This document shows positions 1 through 7,739 of a stretch of DNA of 14,822 nucleotides, piece after piece. Source of the DNA: Chalciporus piperatus (taxonomy: Eukaryota > Basidiomycota > Agaricomycetes > Boletales > Boletaceae); the NCBI GenBank assembly GCA_038093975.1, contig JBBPTG010000420.1:1-14822 (forward strand), written 5' to 3'. Each line of letters opens with the position of its first letter. Position 1 is the stretch's first letter. A program made the translations under genes and the position numbers. The notes under the pieces are model-generated. The model did not search any database and was not told the DNA's origin. It was given only the letters and a program-made list of their open reading frames with translations.

Positions 1-560
1 CCCCCCCAAAACCGATTTTTCTAGCGCTCCTGAAGGATGCTAGGGACCTGAAAAGACTTGTCCCTACTGTTGTTTAACCCTCTTAGGACGATGGCAAAGC
101 CCTCTAAGCTCCTGCTATTTATTTCGAGTCTTCATGCATACCTCCTCCCCCCTGCCAATGATCACAAGAAATTAATTCAGCCAGGCATTCCCATGACCTG
201 AGAACATGTTTCCAAGGGTTTATCAACCATCTGAATCCATTGGTAACAATCCCGAGACCATCCAGATTTTTCTTGATGGTGTTCTGGAATTCAGCCCCTC
301 CCCCCCCAAAACCGATTTTTCTAGCGCTCCTGAAGGATGCTAGGGACCTGGGTAGACCTGTTCCTACCGTTCGTCAACCCTCTGAAGACGATGGCAAAGC
401 TCCCTAAGCTCCTGCTATTTATTTCGAAGCTCTGTCCAAAACCCTCCCCCCTCCCTTCTCAAGACATGTACGAATTAATTCGACCAAGCATCCCTATGGT
501 CTGGAAACATTATTCCGGGGGTTTCTCGACCCTCTGAATCCATTGGTAACACTTCTGAGA
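1..560. repeat. Tandem duplication of a ~300-bp unit
   Basis: Positions 1-50 and 301-350 are the same sequence (C-run, then AAAACCGATTTTTCTAGCGC), and similarity continues to the shared CTGAATCCATTGGTAAC at about 231-250 and 534-550, an offset of 300-303 bp. The copies differ by scattered substitutions. The left copy starts at the window edge, so the array may continue to the left. No coding potential is apparent. 560-765 shows nothing recognisable. Confidence 0.9.
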
Positions 561-764
561 CCCCACGTATTTATTTCGTGTCGATATCAACATATGTCCC
601 CATACCACCTTGTTTGATTTTTATCTCGAGAACGAGACCACGGATTTTCATGATTGTTAGCTCAAAATGATCCCACAGATGTGCTCTATCCAGCCCCACA
701 AAGAGATTCCACAAATAAAAAATTGACTTTGTATCTTAATTCCAGGATGACCATATAAGTTAAA

Positions 765-1145
765 CTTGTGAATTCAAGCAAATTTCAATCTTTGTAGCAA
801 AGTGTAGGCAGACAACTACCCTTGAGCTAACGGTTGCTAATGGTTGCTAGTGGCCGGAGTTTTCCTACACTTTGCTAATGAAACTCTTCTTTGACTGGTT
901 GAGGCCAAGATTGCGGTCGATTCTTCCCGCTTACATAAGCAAAGTCGTAGCTGATAGTCACATGACTTGTTCTGGTAAAATGACTGTGGGACAATTCCTT
1001 CATTTGGTCGACTTGTGGATTAAACATCTCATGTAGCATTGGATGGAGCGCTTGACTACACTTTGCTAGTAAATTTCGCAGTTTTTCTTGTTTAGACTTG
1101 GATCGTAGTCGTTTCTTCCCGCTTATGTAAGCAAGGTTATGCGTC
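765..1145 (+). repeat. Copies of a ~270-bp subtelomeric repeat with palindromic core (left block)
   Basis: This block shares long near-identical stretches with 3190-3465, including the AAACTTGTGAATTCAAGC start, the GTAGCAAAGTGTAGGCA segment and the TTGCGGTCGATTC segment. Two copies carry the core CCCGCTTAYRTAAGCAA, at 926-945 and 1118-1137. The core contains the near-palindrome GCTTACATAAGC and lies inside a wider inverted pair, ACTTTGC (about 876) and GCAAAGT (about 939). Open frames here are repeat-derived and differ between copies, so no gene is called. Confidence 0.85.
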
Positions 1146-1504
1146 ATGATCTTATGGTCTATTTATGTCTGATGATCATGTGAGTAGCTCTTGATTTGAT
1201 TGAATTAGCTTGAAAATGCTTGTTGCTATTATTTGGCAAGTTAATGTTCGAGTATTGCGTATTGCATGTGACCTGATGTGTAGATGACATTATTCATGTC
1301 TGGCTAGATAAAAAACTAACCCCAAGACTGGAGAAACTCTCAGACTCAAACAGAGATCATGAACCGAGAACCGAGAAATGATAATCCCTCCCCTAACATT
1401 TTTAACCGCGAAACCAAGCTTAACCGGTGGGCTGCCAACGCAAGGCTATTTCTGTGGAGATTTCATGGTTGTAGTCATGGTGACACTCTGGTGGCAAGTG
1501 GTCT

Positions 1505-1612
1505 ACTACACTCTGCTACACATTTGTTGATATATTTGATGTTTTTGCCACTCAGTCTGATATCACGGTTGGTTCTTCCCGCTTACATAAGCAAAGTCAT
1601 AGTCCATGTCAA
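1505..1612 (+). repeat. Isolated partial copy of the 270-bp repeat
   Basis: The segment begins with CTACACTCTGCTACA and ends with the core CCCGCTTACATAAGCAAAGT at 1578-1597. It matches only the central part of the 765-1145 and 2715-3465 repeats, so it is a dispersed fragment. It overlaps an 85-codon open frame that is explained by the repeat. Confidence 0.8.
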
Positions 1613-2431
1613 ATGAATTTATTTTGGTCTAATAAGCGTGAGACAATTCCTTGATTTGGTCGAGATAACTTGAAGACACTGACCACAACGACTGATTGTA
1701 CCTGATATGCATATCTCATTGTTCGCCATGGGTGAACACACGCAGGTTGTGCAGAGTTGATAAAGCATTCAAACTGAGCAACTTTGCCTCTCAAAGTTGT
1801 CTGCACACATCACCAACGATTCACAATCAGATATTCTTCAATTATAGCAGGAGAATAAGAAATATTATTATAGCGAGTGTTTGCGTGAGTTTGACGACAA
1901 AGTGATCGAACAATGTTGTCAAGGGGTATGAGATTGTAATTTCCAGACACTCACACAAGGGGGTTATCTACTTGAAAAATTCATATTTAGATGTAATTTA
2001 ATAAACAAAGATTTATTCATAGAGAGACGGACATTAAATATCTCCGGAGAATGTTGGTGAGAGAAGTATAGCTGAATGTATACTCAAGATTTCCTATGTT
2101 ACGGATAGGCATATGGCTTAGACAGTAGGCCGCAACGCTATTTTTCCTGTTTGACAGCGACGTTTTGTGCTAATCGCCATTAATTTCCTCTACGGGGCTG
2201 TTTCGCGCAATTTCGAATATTTCGTTTTTGCGCACTTTTGGGGTTCTCACGCTTTTGCGGTTACCATACAGTCTTGTAGTCAATTTTATGTTGATTTTGG
2301 AAATATATGTTATGTAGTTTGCTGTCCGTCGGTTGTGCATTGTCACTCGGTGTTGTTCAGGATTGTGAGGTGCATTCGCAAAAATGTCCTATAATTTAGA
2401 CATGGTATGTGATATTTCGTCAGACATGCTG

Positions 2432-2468
2432 AACCGCGCAATTCTGGAATTTCAGGAATTGCGCGGTT
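2432..2468. repeat. Perfect 13-bp inverted repeat (hairpin)
   Basis: AACCGCGCAATTC (2432-2444) is the exact reverse complement of GAATTGCGCGGTT (2456-2468), with an 11-nt loop. The hairpin would be stable in DNA or RNA. No T-run or other terminator signal follows, and its role is unknown. Confidence 0.9.
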
Positions 2469-2592
2469 TGGGGGGTTTGGCGTTATCGTCGAGAATTTTA
2501 GTACTACTTTGATTACAACATTGTACTATACAGATTTTTACATTACAATTATGAATGCGTCGACCGTTGTGTATAATAACCTCGAGGGGTAC

Positions 2593-2631
2593 GAATCACG
2601 CAATTTTGTGATTCACGGAATTGCGCGATTC
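2593..2631. repeat. Second inverted repeat sharing the GCAATT/AATTGC core
   Basis: GAATCACGCAATT (2593-2605) pairs with AATTGCGCGATTC (2619-2631) with one G-T type mismatch. An alternative shorter hairpin, GAATCAC/GTGATTC, is nested in it. It lies about 125 bp after the 2432 hairpin and shares its core, so the two may be related. Confidence 0.8.
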
Positions 2632-2714
2632 GGTGTTTCTGGCATTCGTGAGGTGTCATGACCCTGTTATGAACCTAACCCATTCGCAAAAAGGGCCTAT
2701 AATGACCGTGAGCA

Positions 2715-3465
2715 TATTCCTTGATTTGGTCGACATGTGCTTGAAATATGTTGTGTAACAGTAGCTACACTTTGCTAATGAAATGCTTCTTTGATCGGTT
2801 GAGATCAAGGTTGCGGTCGGTTTTTCCCGCTTACATAAGCAAAGTTGTAGCTGATGGTCATGTGATTCAATCTGGTCTCATGACCATAGAAATATTTCTT
2901 GATTTGATTGGCTTGTGCATTAAACTTGTAAGTTCAAGCAAATCCTAGTCAAGTGTAGCGGAGTGTAGGCAAATGACTAGCGTTGAGCTAATGGTCGCTA
3001 GTGACCAGAGTTATGCTACACTTGACTACACTTGGCTACACTTTGCTAGTGAATTTCGCTTTTTTGTGTGTTTCAACTCAGATTGCGGTTGGTTTTTCCC
3101 GCTTACATAAGCAAAGTTGTGCGTCATGATCATATGGTTTATTTTTGTTAAAGGTGCGTGAGAATATGTCTTGATTTGGTTGACGTGCAAGTTAAACTTG
3201 TGAATTCAAGCAAATTTCAATCTTGTGTAGCAAAGTGTAGGCAGACAACTACCCTTGAGCTAATGGTTGCTAATGGTTGCTAGTGGCCGGAGTTTTCCTA
3301 CACTTGCGCTACACTTTGACTACACTGTGCTAATGAAACTCTTCTTTGACTGGCTGAGGCCAAGATTGCGGTCGATTCGTAGCTGATAGTCACATGACTT
3401 GTTCTGGTAAAATGACTGTGGGACAATTCCTTCATTTGGTCGACTTGTGGATTACACATCTCATT
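2715..3465 (+). repeat. Tandem copies of the ~270-bp repeat (right block)
   Basis: Three units run in tandem. Palindromic cores lie at 2826-2845 and 3098-3117. A third unit (about 3190-3465) is almost identical to 765-1035 but lacks exactly 23 bp spanning the core, at the junction 3378/3379. The units share CTTGATTTGGT near their ends and repeated CTACACTT words near 3010-3050 and 3298-3330. No coding signal is seen. Confidence 0.85.
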
Positions 3466-3831
3466 TACAAATGTACACTATAATATGTATGGTACATAGT
3501 ATGTTTAAATGAGTGGATGGGTATCGTTTCACACACAGATTCTGACAAGAAACACGCATATGCGCTAAGTGTGCATCTGTGTGGATTCTTCGTATGTATC
3601 CCCAAAACGTTAAAAACGCGCAGATGCCCTCAGGGCGCATCTGCGTGAGAAAGCCATAAATATGGTTATACAATCACTAAGTGGTTGATAGAATATTTAT
3701 TGTTAGATCGTAGTCATTGCACTATTTATTGTGGTATGTGTTGTTACTAAATGTTGGGTTTGTGTATTATATTTCCAGTCACTCCGTAACCATTACCTAG
3801 GCCAAACCCTAACCTCATTAGATTAGACTCC
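3466..3831. other. Intergenic stretch with one hairpin; no gene seen
   Basis: The stretch is AT-rich and has a GC-rich hairpin with arms CGCAGATGC (3619-3627) and GCATCTGCG (3637-3645). A variant word, GTGCATCTGTG, lies about 50 bp upstream. A single AACCCTAACC telomere-like word sits at about 3804. The only open frame over 60 codons has low-complexity composition and no recognisable motif. Confidence 0.6.
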
Positions 3832-3893
3832 CTATAAAATTGTATGAGCACGGGCATCCAATACGCCCATGTGTAGTGAGTGAGGCAACTCAC
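3832..3893 (-). other. Candidate palindrome-bearing intron (minus strand, copy 1)
   Basis: On the minus strand this 62-nt unit starts GTGAGTTGCC after CGAG, carries the palindrome at 3852-3868 and ends TTTTATAG. A second palindrome (3902-3918) sits just upstream of the donor. The same layout recurs at 4193-4261, 4687-4764 and 5365-5429. Splicing is inferred from motifs only. Confidence 0.4.
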
Positions 3894-4192
3894 CTCGTTG
3901 TGGCCGTCCTGGACGGTCGTTTGGGCCTGGTAGTCACTGTTGTCGTTTTGTGATTGTTGTCATTGTGAAGTCGTCATATCTTGTCATTGGGTCTGGGACA
4001 AGGTCAGTGAACAATCGGTTTTGACTTACTGTACATCCGTGTCTTGCTGGGTTTCCTCATATTGTTGTTGTGTCATAGTTGTCGTTGTCTGCCGTGTTCG
4101 TAGTTGGTAGATGGGCTTGTTGTCGGATTTTCGTGGTCGTCGCGTGTGCTCGTTATCGCCGTAGCTACCCGGGAATGTGGATGAAATCGTAT

Positions 4193-4261
4193 CTGGGAGA
4201 TTGTGTGAGTACGGGCGTCCAGGATGCCCATGTGTGATGAGTGGTGAATATAGAGGGTTAC
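4193..4261 (-). other. Candidate palindrome-bearing intron (minus strand, copy 2)
   Basis: The minus strand reads GAG then GTAACCCTC, carries the palindrome at 4213-4229 and ends ATCTCCCAG. The upstream partner palindrome is 4312-4328. The donor departs from the GTGAGT consensus found in other copies. Confidence 0.35.
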
Positions 4262-4686
4262 CTCGTTTTGCGGGCGTTCTCGTTGCCTCGTTGCGTGTTC
4301 GTAGTTGTTGTGGCCATCCTGGACACCCGTCGTCGTGTCGCGGTCGTTCACGTCGTTTTCGCGTTTTCGTTGTCGTCGCGTGTTCGTTGTCGTCGTAGTT
4401 TCCCGACGTGAGTGTGAGCACGGGCATATGGTGGGGTGATGTGACCCACCTCGTTGTGGCCATTGTCGTGTCGTCATCACGAGGTCTGAGATAAGGTGAG
4501 TAAGTAGTGAAAATTCATGACTTACCATAAGTCCGGATGATTCCCCCTTCACGCTCGTTGCAGAGTGGGCGTCCAGGACGTCCGTGGCTTCGTGGGTGTC
4601 ATCGTGTCGTAATCGCTCCGTCGTAGTCAGTAGATATCGTTTTCGCGTTTTCTTCATCGTCGCACGTTGGTTGTCGTGGGCGTTGC

Positions 4687-4764
4687 CTGCGAGTCCGTAG
4701 GTGCGAGATGTTGTGAGCACGGGCGTCTAAGACGCTCATGTGTGGTGAGGAAGATGTTGCTCAC
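4687..4764 (-). other. Candidate palindrome-bearing intron (minus strand, copy 3)
   Basis: The minus strand begins GTGAGCAAC after CGAG, contains the palindrome at 4721-4737 and ends ACTCGCAG. The partner palindrome, 4773-4789, lies immediately before the donor. The order palindrome, donor, palindrome, AG matches the other copies. Confidence 0.4.
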
Positions 4765-4922
4765 CTCGTTCCGGCTGTCCTGGACGCCCGTGGCTTCACG
4801 CGTGTCACTACGTTGTCTCTGTCGGGCCGCGTTTGCATTTGCATGTCGTAGTTGGTAGTTGTCGTCATTGTCGTCGCATCGCGTGTTCCTGGTAGTTGTG
4901 TGTGAGTACTAGAAAGCAATAT

Positions 4923-5002
4923 CTAATTGCGATCGTGAACGAGTGGGTGCAAGGACGAGAAATTAGCTATATCGCCTATGACGAGTGGCTGGGTCGACTT
5001 AC
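4923..5002 (-). other. Candidate intron without palindrome (minus strand)
   Basis: The minus strand reads GATACAG then GTAAGTCGACC and ends GCAATTAG before ATATTG. It is homologous to the 5149-5223 unit, with the same donor context and the same first bases after the acceptor. Confidence 0.4.
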
Positions 5003-5148
5003 CTGTATCCCCAGATCACGGTCGTGCCAGCGCGGGCGTCCTGGACGCCCGTAGCTTGATGGGTGTGCTGATGTCGTTGTCGCGCCGTTGTTGCCGTCTT
5101 CGTTTCGTGTTTTGCTGGTCGTCGTGCTCGCGAGAGTAAAAAACAATA

Positions 5149-5223
5149 TCTAAATGGTAGAGTTAGTTAGTTCTCGCATACGTCGTGTGCGAGCACGAGA
5201 AGTAAGTGGCTAGATTGACTTAC
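5149..5223 (-). other. Candidate intron with strong branch and acceptor (minus strand)
   Basis: The 75-nt minus-strand unit runs from GATAGAG|GTAAGTC to CTACCATTTAG|ATATTG and has AACTAACTAAC as a near-ideal branch region. If spliced, a phase-1 frame joins a short exon starting with ATG (about 5257, minus strand) to a frame that reads Tyr-Ser-Arg-Glu-His. The homologous 5690-5821 unit gives the same Tyr-Ser-Arg-Glu-His in the same phase. Confidence 0.5.
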
Positions 5224-5364
5224 CTCTATCCCTGAATTGTCCACCTCGCACAGTCATCCCAGTGCGGGCGTCCTGGTGTGCTGGTGTTGTTCGAGCTTCA
5301 TCGTTGTCGCGTCGCGTGTTCGTGTCGTAGTCGGTCGTGTTGTTGTTGATGTCGTAGTTGCCTG

Positions 5365-5429
5365 CTAATGTGTGAGACGTGAGCACGGGCATCCAGGACG
5401 CCCATGTGTGGTTGGGTGATGTGACTCAC
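5365..5429 (-). other. Candidate palindrome-bearing intron (minus strand, copy 4)
   Basis: The best-formed copy. On the minus strand the palindrome 5438-5454 is followed by ACGACGAG, the donor GTGAGTCAC, the palindrome 5387-5403 and the acceptor CACATTAG. An alternative acceptor, GCAG, lies 3 nt further on. The donor region also contains TGACTCA (5422-5428), a GCN4/AP-1-type site. Confidence 0.45.
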
Positions 5430-5479
5430 CTCGTCGTGGCCGTCCTGGACGGCCGTCGTCGTGTCGTCGTTGAGTAGAT

Positions 5480-5516
5480 CTGGGAAAAGGTCACTGGGCA
5501 TCATTTTGTGACTTAC
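5480..5516 (-). other. Candidate very short intron (minus strand)
   Basis: The 37-nt minus-strand unit runs from GTAAGTCAC to TTTTCCCAG with GTGAC as a branch-like word. Homologous units are 4486-4525 (40 nt) and 3993-4029 (37 nt, ending TTGTCCCAG after CTGAC). These are near the lower size limit for fungal introns, so they need RNA support. Confidence 0.35.
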
Positions 5517-5689
5517 CGTTCACGCTCGTCACACCGCGGGCGTCCTGGACGCCCGTGGCTTGACGGATGTGTTGGTGTCATGTGGTTGCCATCTTCGTCG
5601 GGCCGCGTTTTCATGTGGTAGTCGGTAGTCGATAGTCGCGTCGTGTTTTCCTGGTAGTCGTGTGTGCTCGCGAGAGTAGATAACAAGAC

Positions 5690-5821
5690 CTAAAGAGGAG
5701 AAGTAGTTAGTTTTTCGTCTGAACTATGAGCGCTTACCAATTGCTTGAGGTCCGATGGTGATGACGCGTGTGAGCGAAAAAAATAAGCTTCGTCGACTTC
5801 GATTAGGCTGGAGTGATTTAC
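5690..5821 (-). other. Candidate first intron of the leftward transcript
   Basis: Minus-strand donor GAAATGGAAG|GTAAATC at 5821, acceptor CCTCTTTAG at 5690, and branch-like AACTAACTAC before it. An internal donor, GTAAGC at 5737, would give a 48-nt version. Upstream, a minus-strand ATG at about 5856 opens a short frame, Met-Asn-Arg-Asp-Arg-Arg, ending at the donor in phase 1. Confidence 0.4.
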
Positions 5822-6410
5822 CTTCCATTTCTGGTAGCCGCCGGTCTCGGTTCATCACACCCAGCCTCTTCGCTTATATGCAACAATAGCTACGAACACA
5901 GTAAGTCAATATTCTCACTCGCTCTCAACACCCTCTCGCGCGACCACACACGCTCACGTCCAGATCAAGTGCTCGCTCGCCGGTAGTTCACTCTCGAATC
6001 CCCCGCTTGCTCGCAAACTCGTCAAACTCACCGCGCACTCAAATGGACTCGTGGTTGCCTCAATCGTGTCAAACGGCAAGCCCACACAACACGACCGTTG
6101 AAACGGACGGACACGCGGTACGTACCAAGCTCAAAAGTGTCTGCTAACTCGTTTCTAGCATGCCTCCGTGTACGGGCAGTCAAACAAGCACGCGAACACG
6201 AACGTGTAAATTCGGCGAGTCCCTCATGCACTCGCTGATCCCAGTACGCACCTCAACCATGTCCCCCATTCTGATACTAACTTACACTCTCCCGAGCACT
6301 CGCGATGACTACGAAAACACGAAGACACGACAACATCTACCACGACACGAAAACGCGGTACAACGACGATGATATATGACGCGACGACAGTGGGACAGCT
6401 GCGAAGCCAT
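5822..6410. promoter_or_regulatory. Centre of the two outward arrays: possible bidirectional start region
   Basis: This pyrimidine-rich stretch separates array A (donor motifs on the minus strand) from array B (donor motifs on the plus strand). On the plus strand it holds GTAAGT (5901) and GTACGT (6118), the branch word TGCTAAC (6142-6148), and the acceptor TTTCTAG ending at 6158, followed at once by an ATG at 6160. A second branch-like TACTAAC lies near 6276. A weak TTATAT word is at about 5874. Divergent transcription is inferred from motif orientation. No promoter element is certain, and the 70-codon frame from 6160 has no recognisable domain. Confidence 0.35.
6118..6158 (+). other. Candidate 41-nt leader intron
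   Basis: GTACGT at the 5' end, GCTAAC as a consensus-like fungal branch site 10 nt before TTTCTAG at the 3' end. An upstream donor, GTAAGT at 5901, would give a 258-nt intron using the same acceptor. Confidence 0.45.
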
Positions 6411-6441
6411 GGGCGTCCAGGACAACTGTTCTGCGAAGGAA

Positions 6442-6628
6442 GTGAGTCCACAGAATTGACTCTTGTCCCAATGACGCGCGAGACGCGACATGGCCGTCCT
6501 GGACGGCCATGTGTGCATGGCTGACCCGTCACCCCAAGAGCCCGTAGCACAGGCGTGTTGCATGATGGCCGTCCCGGACGGCCGTGCATGTATGAACGAC
6601 ACTGACATTTATTTTTCTCGTGTCCTAG
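6442..6628 (+). other. Candidate intron in array B with strong 3' splice site
   Basis: Donor AAGTGAGTCC at 6442. The acceptor region from 6601 reads CTGACATTTATTTTTCTCG and then TGTCCTAG, giving a branch word, a pyrimidine tract and an AG. Two palindromes (6492, 6567) lie within it, and a half palindrome (6411) lies just upstream of the donor. Confidence 0.5.
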
Positions 6629-6760
6629 ATCCAATGACAGGCAAGATGGTACAAGAACGCGATGAGAACAACAACAACAATAAAAATACGACACAATGAT
6701 GCGAGTACAACCGCGCGGCCATGGCCGTCCAGGACGGCCGTTCCACGATGACCACGAAAG

Positions 6761-6860
6761 GTGAGTCAATTTGACTCGTGACCCAACGACGAGCAAGAGG
6801 CGCCATGGCCGTCCAGGACGGCCATGTGTGCATGGAATGATTGACTGCTTATCACACTAG
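6761..6860 (+). other. Candidate 100-nt palindrome-bearing intron in array B
   Basis: Donor AAAG|GTGAGTCAA at 6761, palindrome at 6807-6823, branch-like TTGACTG, and acceptor CACACTAG ending at 6860. The partner palindrome, 6723-6739, is in the upstream exon. The donor overlaps TGAGTCA, a GCN4/AP-1-type site. Confidence 0.45.
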
Positions 6861-7307
6861 GTACCCGAACCACAGGCCCGGCCCGTTGCACGATGGCCGT
6901 CCAGGACGGCCGTTCCGTGTCAAAGGTGAGTCAATCAGTTCACTCTCGACCCAATGACGAGGGAAAGTCGGTGTGGCCATCCCAGACGGCCATGTGTGCG
7001 TTGGACGCCGCATTACACAACGGAACACCACAACAACAACCGTTACATGATGGCCGTCCAGGAAGTCTACAGAATTCACCCCCGACTCAACGACGAGCGA
7101 GACGCGATGCGGCCGTCCTGGACGGCCATGTGTGCACGGGACGAATGCGTATTGCTACAGTAGTTCCGTGGTGTGTATATAGCCGTAACAAGAATTGAAA
7201 TATATTCTTTTCCACTCGTCTATTAGTGGGGTGTGCACGGCCGTCCTGGACGGCCATCGTGCAATGGACGACCATGGTCACGCGATCGCGAATGCCATGC
7301 GCAACAT

Positions 7308-7485
7308 GGCCGTCTAGGACGGCCAACCAGCCCCGCACAGTACAGTGGTGACATGGTTCTAACCCTAATCTAGGGTTTATTTTGCCCATCACAGATGGCC
7401 GTCCTGGACGGCCGACCAGCCATGCACAGGTGTCGCGGCCAGTAGTGGGACATGGTGTAACCCTAGTCTAGGGTTTAGTCTGGCC
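7308..7485 (+). repeat. Tandem ~89/98-bp duplication: palindrome plus telomere-like palindrome
   Basis: Each unit starts with a GGCCGTCC-type palindrome (7308, 7397), continues with a CCAGCC...GCACAG segment and GTGG...ACATGGT, and ends with TAACCCTARTCTAGGGTTTA (7360-7379 and 7458-7477). The telomere-like part is an inverted repeat of CCCTA/TAGGG. Further CCCTA words follow at 7484, 7505 and 7523. This is the immediate 5' flank of the retroelement ORFs. Confidence 0.8.
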
Positions 7486-7565
7486 CTAGGGTCGGCCAGA
7501 GTCAACCCTACATAGTCTCATAACCCTAATCATGCGTAGGGTTCGTGAAAACGAACTCTAGGCTG

Positions 7566-7739
7566 ATGTGCAGTCGGGCTGAGCGCGGGATTGTGGTGGA
7601 AAATGACGAGGGAGATGGGGAGGGGACGGACGAGGGACCGTGGGAATCGGCGGATGGTCCATCCGCCGGACGTCATATTGATAGGCCCATCGGGTTAAGC
7701 TGGCCGAGTCCCACGTCGCTCATCTCAAAGCGACGTTAG
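7566..7739 (+). CDS. Short acidic frame preceding ORF1, possible ORF1 N-terminus in another frame
   Basis: An ATG at 7566 opens a 57-codon frame with an acidic, glycine-rich middle (Glu-Asn-Asp-Glu-Gly-Asp-Gly-Glu-Gly) that stops at 7739. It overlaps by about 55 nt the open start of ORF1 (7685), which is in a different frame and has no in-frame ATG until 7937. The overlap suggests that ORF1 begins here and is joined by an unseen splice, a frameshift or a one-base sequence error near 7685. It could equally be a chance frame. No domain is recognised. Confidence 0.3.
   Translation: MCSRAERGIVVENDEGDGEGTDEGPWESADGPSAGRHIDRPIGLSWPSPTSLISKRR

Larger units (their letters stand above)
1613..2700. 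other. AT-rich intergenic stretch without a recognisable gene
   Basis: No frame here shows a protein-like sequence or a recognisable motif. The notable content is two strong inverted repeats at 2432-2468 and 2593-2631, listed separately. A related GCGCAATT word occurs near 2206. The adjoining 1146-1504 is also without a recognisable feature. Confidence 0.6.
3832..5821 (-). repeat. Array A: palindrome and splice-donor modules on the minus strand
   Basis: Higher-order repeat built from 17-bp palindromes of GGGCGTCCWGGACGCCC or GGCCGTCCWGGACGGCC type. Copies, some imperfect, lie at 3852, 3902, 4213, 4312, 4567, 4721, 4773, 5034, 5266 (truncated), 5387, 5438 and 5538. Between paired palindromes the minus strand repeatedly reads CGAGGTGAGTCA or GGTAAGTC, matching 5' splice donors. 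Matching AG acceptors follow, several with branch-like AACTAAC or CTGAC. Spacer DNA is CAACGACGAC-rich on the minus strand. Minus-strand open frames up to 215 codons exist but are low complexity and cross the candidate introns, so no simple CDS is called. Confidence 0.75.
6411..7413 (+). repeat. Array B: GGCCGTCCWGGACGGCC palindromes and plus-strand splice-like modules
   Basis: Palindromes, full or nearly full, start at 6492, 6567, 6723, 6807, 6895, 6975, 7111, 7239, 7308 and 7397. Half copies lie at 6411 and 7052. Many are extended to ATGGCC...GGCCAT and followed by GTGTGCATGG. A repeated spacer carries GGTGAGTCAA, then GACTC, then GACCCAACGACGAGC. This places a donor-like motif between two palindromes (6723/6807 and 6895/6975, with half copies 6411/6492 and 7052/7111). 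The layout mirrors array A in the opposite orientation. No convincing protein frame is seen; open frames on both strands are repeat-derived (Gly-Arg-Pro or Pro-Ser-Trp-Thr words). Confidence 0.85.

Noticed and set aside
4073..4720. 215-codon minus-strand open frame in array A
   Set aside because: Thr/Arg/Asp-rich low-complexity product that follows the DNA repeats, crosses several candidate introns and uses different frames in homologous modules.
6224..6796. 190-codon minus-strand open frame with repeated Gly-Arg-Pro
   Set aside because: The repeated word is simply the translation of the palindrome; homologous units are read in other frames nearby.
6489..7413. CRISPR-like array
   Set aside because: The repeated unit is a short full palindrome with irregular spacers (59-156 bp start to start) in eukaryotic-looking DNA, with no cas genes.
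7563..7569. Second hammerhead core (CTGATG) before ORF1
   Set aside because: Reads CTGATGT, with no GAAA or stem II pairing nearby.
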